Assembly (NCBI GenBank): GCA_018883545.1
Contig: JAHLEH010000007.1
Location: forward strand, 1-64,000
DNA from: Marixanthotalea marina
GTDB taxonomy: Bacteria; Bacteroidota; Bacteroidia; Flavobacteriales; Flavobacteriaceae
Reading direction: 5' to 3'
Length of the DNA: 64,000 bases
Numbering within the stretch: position 1 is the stretch's first letter; every line of letters begins with the position of its first letter. Shown here piece after piece: positions 55,412-64,000 of this stretch. The notes under the pieces are model-generated. The model was not told the DNA's origin and did no database searches. It saw nothing but the letters and a program-made list of their open reading frames with translations. The position numbers and the translations under genes were made by a program.

Positions 55412-56554
55412 ATGAATAAGAAACTAAAGAAAAACATACTTACACTCCATAAAGTTTTAGGCCTCGTTACAGGAGTGGTTGTTTTTATTGTTGCCATAAC
55501 AGGTTGTTGTTGGGTTTTTAGGGATGAAATTGAAAGTTTATACAAAGGCGATTTTATTGTTGAAAAACAAGATGCCCTTATAATAACGCCAACCCAAGCA
55601 AAGGAAGCAGCCATGCAGGTTTTTCCTGAAAATACAGTACATGGCACGCTGTTTAAAAATAATACCGAAGCTGTTGAGGTAATATTTTATGATGCAGAAC
55701 CTGAGTTTTACCAAAGTGTGTTTTTACATCCTTATTCTGCTGAAGTAATGCATGTGGAAAACCATTTTTCGGGATTTTTTGCATTTATATTAAAAGGTCA
55801 CATGCGTTTATGGCTGCCTAAGGAACTTGGTGAGCAAGTAGTTGGGGTCGCTATTTTACTGTTCATTTTCATTATCATATCGGGATTTATTTTATGGTTG
55901 CCCAAAAAGCGGAAAAATTTAAAACAGCGTATTAAATTTCTTTGGAAACCTACAACTGGGTGGAAACGTAAAAACTTCGATTTGCATGCTATTGTTGGGT
56001 TTTACGTATGTTCTCTGGCTTTGGTTTTGGCATTTACAGGCTCAGTGATGTCTTATAATTGGCTGAAGTATGTGGTTTATAAATCAGCTGGAGGTAATAA
56101 AGTCGCAGCGTTTGTAATACCAGAAAATGTGAGTGGCAATTTCAAAAACGACGGAGAAACCGTGCCTATGGATTATTTGATTGAGAAGCTAAAACAAGAA
56201 ATGCCTAATGCCGAAAGTTTTGAGTTGCATTATCCAGAGTCCAATAAATCCACTGTTTATGTTGAGGTTTCTAACACTGAAGGCGTGTATTATGATTCCG
56301 ATTATCGTTTTTACGATCAAAATACACTAGAGGAAATAGAAACTCCTGGTGTTTACGGAAAGTACAAAAATGCTCAGGTAGCTGAAAAAATCCTGCGCAT
56401 GAACTACGATATACACGTAGGGGCCATTGGAGGTTTGGCAGGTAAACTAATTGCATTTATATCCAGTTTGTTAATAGCAACGTTGCCGGTTACAGGCATC
56501 CTTTTATGGTATGGAAGACATTATAAAAAAGAGAAATCACCAAAAAAGAATTAG
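55412..56554 (+). CDS. PepSY-associated transmembrane protein (siderophore reductase-like)
   Basis: This 380-residue inner-membrane protein has four predicted helices (about 15-38, 142-165, 193-213, 347-370) and PepSY-type regions in the periplasm. TLHKVLGLVTGVVVFIVAITG and LHAIVGFYVCSLALVLAFTGSVM (parts) are family marks; histidines in these helices could bind haem. Such proteins often follow siderophore receptors and are proposed to reduce ferric siderophores. The ATG at 55412 is preferred over an in-frame TTG at 55406. Confidence 0.9.
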   Translation: MNKKLKKNILTLHKVLGLVTGVVVFIVAITGCCWVFRDEIESLYKGDFIVEKQDALIITPTQAKEAAMQVFPENTVHGTLFKNNTEAVEVIFYDAEPEFYQSVFLHPYSAEVMHVENHFSGFFAFILKGHMRLWLPKELGEQVVGVAILLFIFIIISGFILWLPKKRKNLKQRIKFLWKPTTGWKRKNFDLHAIVGFYVCSLALVLAFTGSVMSYNWLKYVVYKSAGGNKVAAFVIPENVSGNFKNDGETVPMDYLIEKLKQEMPNAESFELHYPESNKSTVYVEVSNTEGVYYDSDYRFYDQNTLEEIETPGVYGKYKNAQVAEKILRMNYDIHVGAIGGLAGKLIAFISSLLIATLPVTGILLWYGRHYKKEKSPKKN

Positions 56555-56632
56555 ATTTATTATTCTTACTTTTTAAGTTTAAAATATCGATAAAATACAA
56601 TAATTTTCTTTAAAACGATATAAAATAGCATT

Positions 56633-56640
56633 TAAATTTG
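56633..56640 (+). promoter_or_regulatory. Bacteroidota -7 box upstream of the lipoprotein gene
   Basis: TAAATTTG then CC is an exact TAnnTTTG(C) box 48 bases before the ATG at 56689. It overlaps a TTG at 56638 that would extend the reading frame, arguing against that start. ATATCG and CGATAT flank the region further upstream. Confidence 0.55.
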
Positions 56641-56688
56641 CCAAAATTGAAATTTATAACCTATTTTGGCACTAAAACCCAGTCTATT

Positions 56689-57504
56689 ATGAAGAAACTT
56701 ATTGTACCTATATTGACCTTACTTTTTTTAGGATGTGATAAAGAAGAATCCGTAAAACCTAATACAGATGCTAATGCAGCTGTTGAAGCCTTAACCGAAT
56801 TTACTGTTGCTAACAAGGTTTTTCAAGATGTGGGCAACAATAGTGCTGATGCCGTATTGAGTGCCGAAAGCTCTACAAATACTTCTAAATCAAATAATAC
56901 AAAGGCAAACGAACCTGTTATAACCGTTAGCCCTTTGGATTTTACGACGTTTCCTAAAACCATTACAATCGATTACCAATCGGGCGTTTTGTGCAAAGAT
57001 GGCATCACCCGAAAAGGTAAAATTATTGTGGTTTCTACCGATTGGTATGGTAAAAAGGATAGCGAGCATACCGCTACTTTTGAGAATTATTACCATAATG
57101 AATTTAAGGTACAAGGTACACACTACGTAAAGAATTTAGGAAAGAATCAAGATGATAATTTGGAGTATAGCGTAACTATTGAGAACGGAAAAATAACCAA
57201 CGCAACCGGAGCAACAATTAATTACACCGAACAGTCTACAAGAACTTGGGTAGCAGGTTCTGATACACCACTTAATATTTGGGATGATGAATATTTGTTA
57301 GATGGCACACAAGCAGGGGTGAGTTCTAAGGGTATTGAATATGCACTTACGGTTGTAGACCCGCTACATTTTGTGTTGTTACCTAGAAGTATCGAGTCTG
57401 GTATTTTAAACGTATCTGTTGGGAATATTAATGATATTGAGCTGAACTACACCAATAAAACCCTTACTATTTTAGGAAAAACATATCCTTTTATAGAGGA
57501 ATAA
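56689..57504 (+). CDS. Lipoprotein of unknown function
   Basis: This 271-residue protein has a lipoprotein signal with cysteine at residue 16 (LLFLGCDKEE), a Ser/Asn-rich linker, and a beta-rich body. Short segments such as FTTFPKTITIDYQSGVLC and GITRKGKIIVVSTD are typical of hypothetical Bacteroidota lipoproteins. No catalytic motif is recognised. It has its own promoter and converges with the LolD-type gene. Its position behind the iron-uptake genes may be chance. Confidence 0.85.
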   Translation: MKKLIVPILTLLFLGCDKEESVKPNTDANAAVEALTEFTVANKVFQDVGNNSADAVLSAESSTNTSKSNNTKANEPVITVSPLDFTTFPKTITIDYQSGVLCKDGITRKGKIIVVSTDWYGKKDSEHTATFENYYHNEFKVQGTHYVKNLGKNQDDNLEYSVTIENGKITNATGATINYTEQSTRTWVAGSDTPLNIWDDEYLLDGTQAGVSSKGIEYALTVVDPLHFVLLPRSIESGILNVSVGNINDIELNYTNKTLTILGKTYPFIEE

Positions 57505-57516
57505 GGAAATAGGCCT

Positions 57517-58176
57517 TTAAACAATCTTGCCGTCAACCATAGTCAATTTTCTATCCGCTAGGTTGGCCAATTCCTCATTGTGGGTAACAATAACAAAGGT
57601 TTGACCGAATTCATCACGCAATTTAAAGAAAAGGTTGTGCAGGTTTTCGGCCGATTCACTGTCTAAATTTCCAGAGGGCTCGTCGGCAAAAATAAGTCCA
57701 GGACTGTTACTCAAGGCTCTTGCTACCGAAACACGTTGCTGTTCACCACCAGATAATTCATTTGGTTTATGGTCGTAACGGTGCGATAAGCCTAAAAAAT
57801 CCAATAATTCCTTAGCTCTGTTTTCGGCTTCAACTTTTTTTGTTCCTTTTATAAAAGCAGGCAGACAAACATTTTCTAAAGCAGTAAATTCAGGTAAAAG
57901 TTGATGAAATTGAAAAATAAAACCAATATGTTCATTTCTAAATTTGGCCAACTCCTTATCGCTTAAATTCGTAATGTTGGTGTTGTTTATTGCTAAACTA
58001 TGTTCTTCTTTAGCGCTGGCTTTATCTAATGTACCCAAAATTTGTAATAAGGTGGTTTTGCCAGCACCCGAAGCACCAACAATAGAAACAATTTCACCTT
58101 TTTTTACATGAATGTCAACGCCTTTAAGCACATGTAAGTCGTTAAAATACTTGTGGATATTTTTTGCTTGAATCAT
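57517..58176 (-). CDS. lolD: LolD-type ABC transporter ATP-binding protein
   Basis: This 219-residue ATPase has Walker [16 protein letters not shown] near 34-48, the Q loop in [18 protein letters not shown], the signature [15 protein letters not shown], and Walker [13 protein letters not shown]. The sequence is of the MacB/LolD/FtsE class with a full lipoprotein-export-type Q loop. The permease is not adjacent. It is transcribed after the DUF5916 gene, about 50 bases apart. Confidence 0.9.
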   Translation of the reverse strand: MIQAKNIHKYFNDLHVLKGVDIHVKKGEIVSIVGASGAGKTTLLQILGTLDKASAKEEHSLAINNTNITNLSDKELAKFRNEHIGFIFQFHQLLPEFTALENVCLPAFIKGTKKVEAENRAKELLDFLGLSHRYDHKPNELSGGEQQRVSVARALSNSPGLIFADEPSGNLDSESAENLHNLFFKLRDEFGQTFVIVTHNEELANLADRKLTMVDGKIV

Positions 58177-58226
58177 TTATAAAAAATAACAGCCGTGAAT
58201 TTACTACTTTACAGTGTGATGTACAA

Positions 58227-60671
58227 TTATGAATCGTCTTTCTTCTGAAAAACATTTTTAAGGGTAGCATAATCAATAAAATATTGTATCCTTAAAGAGA
58301 AGATATTTTGCATTGGTTGAGCAAAAAGCGTTTCTAAGCTATCTCCATAATTGTCCGTTGAAGCATTATCTCTATTGAATAATTGGTTTCTATATAAAGC
58401 GGTTAAAAAGCTTCCTGGAGCAAACTGCCATGTGTAATTTAAATCTATATTCCAGGTATTAAAATTAATGTTCGGGTCATTATTTAGGTCATCCACGGTG
58501 TAGCCAGAGCTTTGGGTTAACCGACCATTTTCTTCAAGTGTAAAAAGATTTTCTTTATAGTCTACAGTATCCCAATAGTTTCTAAACGTTAAAGAAAGTG
58601 CATGGAATGGATTAAATGTATAATTGACTCTTAATCTGTTTTCTTGTATTTTTCTATCCCGTTCACCAAAAATAATATCATCACCTATTCGAGACGTATA
58701 CCCTCTATCTTTTTTGTTTATACTGTAATCATAGGCATAATCTACTAAGAACTTATCACTAAAACGAATTCTTGGACTTATGCCGAATGAATATTCTTTA
58801 GAATCTCTTCCATTTTCAAAGAAAACAGTGTTTCCAATATTAAAATTGATCGAGAAAATTTTATTGTTGTTTGTGGAAATTCTTAAATCGGAACTTAGCC
58901 TATCTTCGTATATAAAATAGCGTCCATTAACTCTTGGTTCAAAATAATCATATTGTTTGCCAGGTTGATACTCAATATTCCCTCTTAAACCCCAAAGGTT
59001 TCTAGTTTGCGCGTTAAACCTTAAACCAAATTCAAAACCTGTGAACACATTAGGTTTTGCCAATTTGTTGTAATTAATATAGGTGGAAACAAAATAGTTG
59101 TTGAATATTTTAGTAGGCTCAAAAATTCTATAGGATGCATCCATGCCAATATTACTGAAGTTATTTCTCCTATTGAGCCCTAAATCGTTGATATTGTATC
59201 TTGTGTCCGAATATCTATGATCTATACTATATCTAAAATTACCACCCGTTTTACCAATTCTTATAAATGTATTATAACCAGTTGAAGTGCTGTCGTTAGC
59301 TAAGTTTAGATAACTCATTTTGGCTTCTCCTCTCACATTATAATTATTGCTTTTATCAGAAATATCAAAAACCAATCCAGTGGCATTAGCATCCCTAAAA
59401 TTACCACTTCGCGTTACATTGGTGTTAATAAGGCTAACAGATGAATTTCTGTTAAATTGTTGGTCAATAACTAGAATGTTATAATTTGTTAAGGGTTCTA
59501 CAACTTGTTCTCTGGTGTTTCCAGAAACCGTGTCGCGAATGGTAGCGTTTGTTTTTTCGGTAATGGCATTGAAAAAACCAATACCCAATCCTTTTTTTGT
59601 GCGACCAGAGATTTTGACTGCATTTAAAACCTTAACGGTACCTGGGTAATTATCGAGTACTTCTCCATCATTCAAATCAACAATCCCTGTAGGTCTGCTA
59701 CCTATACGTCTTGAAAAGAATAAATTGCCTTTGTCAAATAAATCGACGCCTTCGGTAAAAAACTGACGTTGCTCGGAAAACGTCTGCTCAAAAGGACCCA
59801 AATTCAATTCTAAGTTATCAAATCCAGCTTGGCTAAAATCAGGGATAAGGGTTGCATCTAGCGTAAAGTTTTCTGTAATTCCGTATTTTAAATCTAGTCC
59901 AAACTTTAAATCGGTCGTAGTTTCACCATCAAAATCGTTTACTAGCCCAGATGTAAATGGATAAAAACTTAATCTCAGGGGAGGTTGAATGTTTTCCAAG
60001 TTTCTGATTTCTCCATGATATAAGCCAATATTTCCTTTAGTTGGATCAATAGGATTCCATGTATATTGAGATTGGTTTCTTCTAAAACGCCTGTGAAACT
60101 GTACCCCCCAAGTCTGTACTTCTTTGTTGGAAAAGCGGAGTGCTCTATAAGGTATCTTCATTTCAACTACCCAACCATCATCTACAATATTTACTTTGCT
60201 TTCCCATACGGCATTCCAACTAAAATCTTCACCTACACTGGGATTTGCAATAGCATCTAATTGAGTTCCAGAACTCAGAACGAAGAATTCCGTATCATTT
60301 TGTGCGTCATTATTTGGATTTAGGACAAAACCAAAAAAGTCAGATTGCCCAAAATTATCTCTAGTATTAATCTGACTCATAATTTTAGAAGGGTCATCAT
60401 ATAGATAAGCTCCCAAATAAATGGCTTCATCATCATAAGTAAGTTTAACAATGGTTTTAATCCCTAGTGTATCTTTAATACCTACATCTGGTCTAAACTG
60501 GGTAAAATCCTTTGCTTCTTCTGCCGTTTTCCAAACATCATCGTCTAGAATTCCGTCAATTTTGGGAGGTGTGTTGGTCTTTTTGATATTGTAAACCTTT
60601 TTGTCTGCTTCCTGGGAAAAACTTAAAAAAGTACAGGTGATAAAAATGAAAATAAAAAGGTAAAACCGCAT
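58227..60671 (-). CDS. DUF5916 outer-membrane protein with family-9-like carbohydrate-binding domain
   Basis: This 814-residue protein has a signal peptide (1-19, ending SFSQ), a domain of the CBM9-like fold (about 25-220) with PPKIDGILDDDVWKTAEEAKDF (parts) and DGWVVEMKIPYRALRF, and then the DUF5916 barrel region (230-814) with LSFYPFTSG, LDATLIPDFSQ and EQRQFFTEG. Such proteins are common outer-membrane proteins in marine Flavobacteriia; ligand and role are unknown. Confidence 0.9.
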   Translation of the reverse strand: MRFYLFIFIFITCTFLSFSQEADKKVYNIKKTNTPPKIDGILDDDVWKTAEEAKDFTQFRPDVGIKDTLGIKTIVKLTYDDEAIYLGAYLYDDPSKIMSQINTRDNFGQSDFFGFVLNPNNDAQNDTEFFVLSSGTQLDAIANPSVGEDFSWNAVWESKVNIVDDGWVVEMKIPYRALRFSNKEVQTWGVQFHRRFRRNQSQYTWNPIDPTKGNIGLYHGEIRNLENIQPPLRLSFYPFTSGLVNDFDGETTTDLKFGLDLKYGITENFTLDATLIPDFSQAGFDNLELNLGPFEQTFSEQRQFFTEGVDLFDKGNLFFSRRIGSRPTGIVDLNDGEVLDNYPGTVKVLNAVKISGRTKKGLGIGFFNAITEKTNATIRDTVSGNTREQVVEPLTNYNILVIDQQFNRNSSVSLINTNVTRSGNFRDANATGLVFDISDKSNNYNVRGEAKMSYLNLANDSTSTGYNTFIRIGKTGGNFRYSIDHRYSDTRYNINDLGLNRRNNFSNIGMDASYRIFEPTKIFNNYFVSTYINYNKLAKPNVFTGFEFGLRFNAQTRNLWGLRGNIEYQPGKQYDYFEPRVNGRYFIYEDRLSSDLRISTNNNKIFSINFNIGNTVFFENGRDSKEYSFGISPRIRFSDKFLVDYAYDYSINKKDRGYTSRIGDDIIFGERDRKIQENRLRVNYTFNPFHALSLTFRNYWDTVDYKENLFTLEENGRLTQSSGYTVDDLNNDPNINFNTWNIDLNYTWQFAPGSFLTALYRNQLFNRDNASTDNYGDSLETLFAQPMQNIFSLRIQYFIDYATLKNVFQKKDDS

Positions 60672-60835
60672 TGATTTTGATTTGATTGGTGCGAAACCTT
60701 ATGAAAAAGTTATAAAATAAGCTCCTTAAGCAAAAATAATTCAAGGGTTTTATGTTTTTCATAATTTAAAGTTAAAATTGAAACTGTAAGTTTTGATAGC
60801 CAAAAACAACTAAACTTTGCTTAATTTTAAGACCT

Positions 60836-61384
60836 ATGAAAGATAATTTACAAATTGCCACATTTGCGGGTGGATGCTTTTGGTGTACTGAGACCGTTTT
60901 TATGCGATTGGAAGGTGTAGAAAAAGTGATTTCTGGCTACACTGGTGGTCACATTAAAAATCCCGCTTACCGTGAGGTATGTACAGGGCGAACGGGCCAT
61001 GCCGAAGCGGTACAAATTTTTTACGATGAAAGTAAAATTGACTATAAAGAGCTTTTAGAAATCTTTTTTGCAACCCACGACCCAACAACACTAAATAGAC
61101 AAGGGAACGATATTGGCACGCAATACCGCTCTGAAATTTTTTATCATGATGATATGCAAAAAGACTCAGCGCTAAGTTTTGTAGAATTTCTTGAAAGAGA
61201 ACAAATTTTCAGTAATCCAATAGTCACTAAAGTAACACCCTTTGATGTGTTTTATAATGCCGAAGATTATCACCAAAACTATTACAATCAAAACAATGAA
61301 CAATCTTATTGCCAATTTGTAATAAACCCTAAACTGAAAAAATTCAAAACTACTTTTTCCAATAAATTAAAGAACGAGTTATGA
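60836..61384 (+). CDS. msrA: Peptide-methionine (S)-S-oxide reductase
   Basis: MsrA repairs oxidised methionine. The 182-residue enzyme has the catalytic Cys14 in [10 protein letters not shown], then [24 protein letters not shown] (parts) and [24 protein letters not shown] second cysteine (Cys17) and one near the C-terminus could resolve the disulfide. Its stop overlaps the folE start as ATGA. Confidence 0.96.
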   Translation: MKDNLQIATFAGGCFWCTETVFMRLEGVEKVISGYTGGHIKNPAYREVCTGRTGHAEAVQIFYDESKIDYKELLEIFFATHDPTTLNRQGNDIGTQYRSEIFYHDDMQKDSALSFVEFLEREQIFSNPIVTKVTPFDVFYNAEDYHQNYYNQNNEQSYCQFVINPKLKKFKTTFSNKLKNEL

Positions 61385-61971
61385 AGCCATATAGGAAGTT
61401 TGAAGAGTATAACATGGAAGTTACCGATGACGTTAAAGCGAGATACAAAAGTATTATTGAAGATTTGGGAGAGAATCCAGTTAGGGACGGTCTTTTAAAA
61501 ACACCTGAACGGGCGGCCAAAGCAATGCAATTTTTAACGCAAGGCTATCATCAAGACCCTGTTGAGGTTTTAAAAAGTGCCATGTTTAAAGAGTCGTATA
61601 ATGAAATGGTGATTGTAAAAGACATTGAATTGTACTCCTTGTGTGAGCATCATATATTGCCTTTTTTTGGAAAGGTGCACATAGCTTATATTCCAAATGG
61701 ACATATAGTTGGATTGAGCAAATTACCTAGAGTGGTTGATATTTTTGCAAGACGCTTGCAAGTACAGGAACGGTTGACCGAGCAGATATTGGATTGTATT
61801 AATGATACCTTAAAACCTCAGGGAACAGCGGTTGTTATAGAGGCGTCGCACATGTGTATGATGATGCGAGGTGTACAAAAGCAAAATTCGGTGACCACTA
61901 CATCTGGTTTTCGGGGGCAATTTGAAAAAATTGAAACCAGAAATGAATTTTTAAAACTTATTGGGAAGTAA
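61381..61971 (+). CDS. folE: GTP cyclohydrolase I
   Basis: FolE converts GTP to dihydroneopterin triphosphate, the first step of folate synthesis. The 196-residue enzyme has [18 protein letters not shown], zinc ligands in [13 protein letters not shown] and [13 protein letters not shown], and [26 protein letters not shown] (parts). The start at 61381 overlaps msrA and matches family N-termini ([10 protein letters not shown]). Confidence 0.96.
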   Translation: MKPYRKFEEYNMEVTDDVKARYKSIIEDLGENPVRDGLLKTPERAAKAMQFLTQGYHQDPVEVLKSAMFKESYNEMVIVKDIELYSLCEHHILPFFGKVHIAYIPNGHIVGLSKLPRVVDIFARRLQVQERLTEQILDCINDTLKPQGTAVVIEASHMCMMMRGVQKQNSVTTTSGFRGQFEKIETRNEFLKLIGK

Positions 61972-62017
61972 TCTTGGTATGTTTCTTGCTTATTTTTAAA
62001 TGTAAAAACTCAAATTA

Positions 62018-62299
62018 ATGCATAAATATAGAAAACTATTTTTGGGTATCTTGTTTGATGCCATAGGTTATGTGTCTTACTTGTTTCCAGGTTTTGGTGA
62101 GTTTACCGATATACTATGGGCACCGCTTTCCGGTTGGTTAATGACTAAAATGTACAAAGGTAAAGCTGGTAAGGTGGCAGGTGTTGTTACATTTGTAGAA
62201 GAAGCCCTTCCCGGAATGGATTTTATACCAACATTTACAATTATGTGGATTTATACTTTTGTGTTCAATAAGAAGGAAACCATTATTGAGGTTGAATAA
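62018..62299 (+). CDS. Small membrane protein, function unknown
   Basis: This 93-residue protein has two or three hydrophobic segments (about 7-25, 28-45, 70-85). YLFPGFGEFTDILWAPLSGWLMTKMY and FVEEALPGMDFIPTFTIMW (parts) are highly conserved-looking. Similar proteins are widespread in Flavobacteriaceae, but no name or function is known to me. It follows folE at 46 bases and ends in a terminator shared with the convergent TonB receptor. Confidence 0.8.
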   Translation: MHKYRKLFLGILFDAIGYVSYLFPGFGEFTDILWAPLSGWLMTKMYKGKAGKVAGVVTFVEEALPGMDFIPTFTIMWIYTFVFNKKETIIEVE

Positions 62300-62303
62300 A
62301 AAA

Positions 62304-62335
62304 GAAAAGCCGCTCAAAATTTTGAACGGCTTTTC
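62304..62335. terminator. Bidirectional terminator between convergent genes
   Basis: GAAAAGCCG (62304-62312) pairs with CGGCTTTTC (62327-62335); inside, TCAAAATTTTGA is itself a palindrome. A runs on the left and T runs on the right serve both strands. Confidence 0.88.
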
Positions 62336-62340
62336 ATTAA

Positions 62341-64000
62341 CTACAAATTATAGGTTATTCCTAAATTTATATTCCTTCCAATGTTAAAAACACCATCTGG
62401 TTTTAACCTTGATAAGTGATTTATATAGGTTTTGTTCGTTAGGTTAGTTCCAGATATGGTAATGGTTGCTTCATTTTTAAAGAGTGTAAAGCTACCGCCA
62501 AATCCAGCACTTAATAAACTATAACCAGGGGTCGAGGTCTCAAAAACGCTCACATTATTTTGGTTAAACGTAGTTTTTAGCCTAATAAAAGAATATACAT
62601 TTTTAAGGCTGTTTGTATTGAATTCAACCCTCAAGGTGTTTGTTAAGGAGTTGGCAGGGATTAAAGGTAAATAACTGTCATTTGATAGCTTTCCGGTAAC
62701 CATTTCAAAACTGGATTCAAAATGCAACCAATCCAATGGATGTGGGTGTAAATGGAAACCAGCCTCACCACCATAAAGCCTAGCATCATCCTGTAAATAT
62801 AAATAAACGGGGTCACCATCAATCTCAGTGCCGTCGGGAGACAGAAAAATGTAATTATTAACGATGTTATAAAACCCGTTTACAAAAAACTCAATATGCT
62901 CGTTTTTTAGTTCCAATGCCAAATCCGATTGAAAATTCTGTTCGTTATCTAAATTTGGGTTTCCAATTTCGTATCGATTAGTGCCTTCGTGGGAACCATC
63001 AGAAGTAAGTTCGGCTAGGTTAGGAGCTCTAAAACCAGTAGCAAAGTTTAAACGCATGCTTAGGTTTTTGGCAATGTTTGTTTTAAGTCCAATAGCGCCA
63101 TTAAAACTATTGAAATTTCTTTGCAGACCAGATACCACATTAATATTTCGGTTGTCATAGCGCGCACCTAGTTGTACATCAGTTTTTTCAAAATGAATAT
63201 GCGAGGTGGCTAAAAAACCAATATCGTTAGTAGTAGCATTAGGGATTAACTGTTCTTCGCCATAATTGGTGTTTACTTGGTTCATGCCTTGAACACCGAC
63301 AATTGTTTCGAATTTTCCTAATCTTGGGAGGTTGTACTTAACATCGTAATTAAATGTTTTTAATTTCATGTGAAGGGCCGCTTCTAGGATTTCTTCATCG
63401 TGATCTTCATGTTCTTCTTCATCATGATGCTCTTCTTCGTCGTGTTCTTCCTCTTCATGATGTTCTTCATCATCATGGTGATGGTGCTCTTCAAATTCCT
63501 TTCGGTCATTATAAATATATCCCAAGTTAATGTCTATTTTGGAGTTATTTAAATAGACTGTCGATTTAGAACTGAATACATGGTTGGTTATGTCCTGATA
63601 GGGCAACAAAGGTGTTTTAAGTGTAGATTGTTCACCTATGTCTTCAGGAATACCGAGTTTAGAGCTGTTTAAATTGTATCGAAATTCAGTTTTGAAATAA
63701 TCATCCTGATACCCTAAGCCAGCTTTAAAATTCTTTTCAGAAAAACGTGTGTTCGTAACGCGGTAGTTATTGGTGTTGTAATCGGAATGCTCCGTGACGC
63801 TTCCTCTAAATAGAAATTTGAATCTATCAGTAGAAGATCGATAACCTGCCGAGGTATTGAAACCCTGTGTGTTGCTGTAATAATTTCCGCTAACATCGCC
63901 TTCTGAAGTATTAGCTTGGGCAAAACGCTCGGGGTTTATATAAAGCACGCCACCCAAAGCATCACTTCCATAGAGTAGGGAAGCTGGACCTTTAATAACT
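62341..64000 (-). CDS. TonB-dependent receptor with His/Asp/Glu-rich loop (5' end outside window)
   Basis: At least 552 residues of the C-terminal part are present. The frame runs open to the window end: the first visible residues VIKGPASLLYGSDALGGVLYIN are the plug motif (parts), so the signal peptide and the start of the plug lie beyond 64000. The barrel ends in GITYNL. A loop at 63391-63486 encodes 32 residues made only of His (11), Asp (6) and Glu (15). Similar loops in ZnuD-type receptors catch zinc, so metal import is likely. Confidence 0.92.
   Translation of the reverse strand, partial: VIKGPASLLYGSDALGGVLYINPERFAQANTSEGDVSGNYYSNTQGFNTSAGYRSSTDRFKFLFRGSVTEHSDYNTNNYRVTNTRFSEKNFKAGLGYQDDYFKTEFRYNLNSSKLGIPEDIGEQSTLKTPLLPYQDITNHVFSSKSTVYLNNSKIDINLGYIYNDRKEFEEHHHHDDEEHHEEEEHDEEEHHDEEEHEDHDEEILEAALHMKLKTFNYDVKYNLPRLGKFETIVGVQGMNQVNTNYGEEQLIPNATTNDIGFLATSHIHFEKTDVQLGARYDNRNINVVSGLQRNFNSFNGAIGLKTNIAKNLSMRLNFATGFRAPNLAELTSDGSHEGTNRYEIGNPNLDNEQNFQSDLALELKNEHIEFFVNGFYNIVNNYIFLSPDGTEIDGDPVYLYLQDDARLYGGEAGFHLHPHPLDWLHFESSFEMVTGKLSNDSYLPLIPANSLTNTLRVEFNTNSLKNVYSFIRLKTTFNQNNVSVFETSTPGYSLLSAGFGGSFTLFKNEATITISGTNLTNKTYINHLSRLKPDGVFNIGRNINLGITYNL

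Noticed and set aside
56638..56688. Seventeen-codon N-terminal extension of the 56689 lipoprotein
   Set aside because: It starts in the promoter box and would bury the lipoprotein signal peptide.
63391..63486. CRISPR or microsatellite array
   Set aside because: The repeat is in frame inside a TonB receptor and encodes a His/Asp/Glu loop; there are no spacers.

Overview
The window looks like a chromosomal segment of a marine-type member of the Flavobacteriaceae (phylum Bacteroidota). The DNA is AT-rich. Start codons lack Shine-Dalgarno sequences, and many genes are preceded by the Bacteroidota promoter box TAnnTTTG. The gene set is also typical of the group: monomeric isocitrate dehydrogenase, the Bacteroidota type of RNA polymerase omega subunit, PorD/DUF4835, DUF5916, DUF6095-like and DUF6913-like proteins, TonB receptors with a carboxypeptidase-regulatory-like N-terminus, and lipoproteins with short signal peptides. 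No phage, transposase, CRISPR array or complete tRNA was recognised.

Layout. 1-155: the 5S gene at the end of an rRNA operon, with its terminator. 232-4147: a DinB-like protein, murQ with a small membrane protein, and icd. 4148-5007: the only long stretch without a recognised gene; it holds two terminators and an unexplained middle part. 5008-10083 (minus strand): rplS, trmD, an S41 peptidase, a coiled-coil membrane protein and a DegP/HtrA protease. 10205-14240 (plus strand): a cell-wall group of dapF, a GNAT acetyltransferase, mltG, a DUF2279 protein and a lysozyme-like protein. 14243-16901 (minus strand): dnaA, a low-molecular-weight phosphatase and an RsmI-like methylase in one operon. 17092-23074: small metabolic genes, ribD, prmC and ligA. 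23161-25177: two related multipass membrane proteins around a DoxX gene. 25174-26853: a 5'-nucleotidase split into two genes. 26927-34365: housekeeping genes including dapA, bamD, rpoZ-like, coaBC, porD-like, recN and fabI. 34567-39485: a glycosyltransferase, a YbbR protein, coaE and a two-component system. 39559-46384 (minus strand): an LRR-like lipoprotein, an operon of a BatA-like protein, a dihydroorotase homologue, a small membrane protein and an esterase, then a glycosyltransferase. 46471-57504: an envelope and metal-related block with an M61 peptidase, a PhoX-like lipoprotein, an imelysin-like/di-haem peroxidase fusion, a TonB siderophore receptor, a PepSY protein and a lipoprotein. 57517-64000: a LolD-type ATPase, DUF5916, msrA, folE, a small membrane protein and a TonB receptor with a His/Asp/Glu-rich loop, cut by the window end.

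Most of the window is ordinary core genome. The points that deserve a second look are: the dihydroorotase homologue that has lost its metal ligands; CoaBC with two changed catalytic residues; the PhoX-like plus imelysin/peroxidase pair next to iron-uptake genes; the metal-binding loop of the last receptor; the shared promoter architecture of the two membrane paralogues; and the unexplained segment at 4400-4950. I did not find a clear new defence or mobile system.
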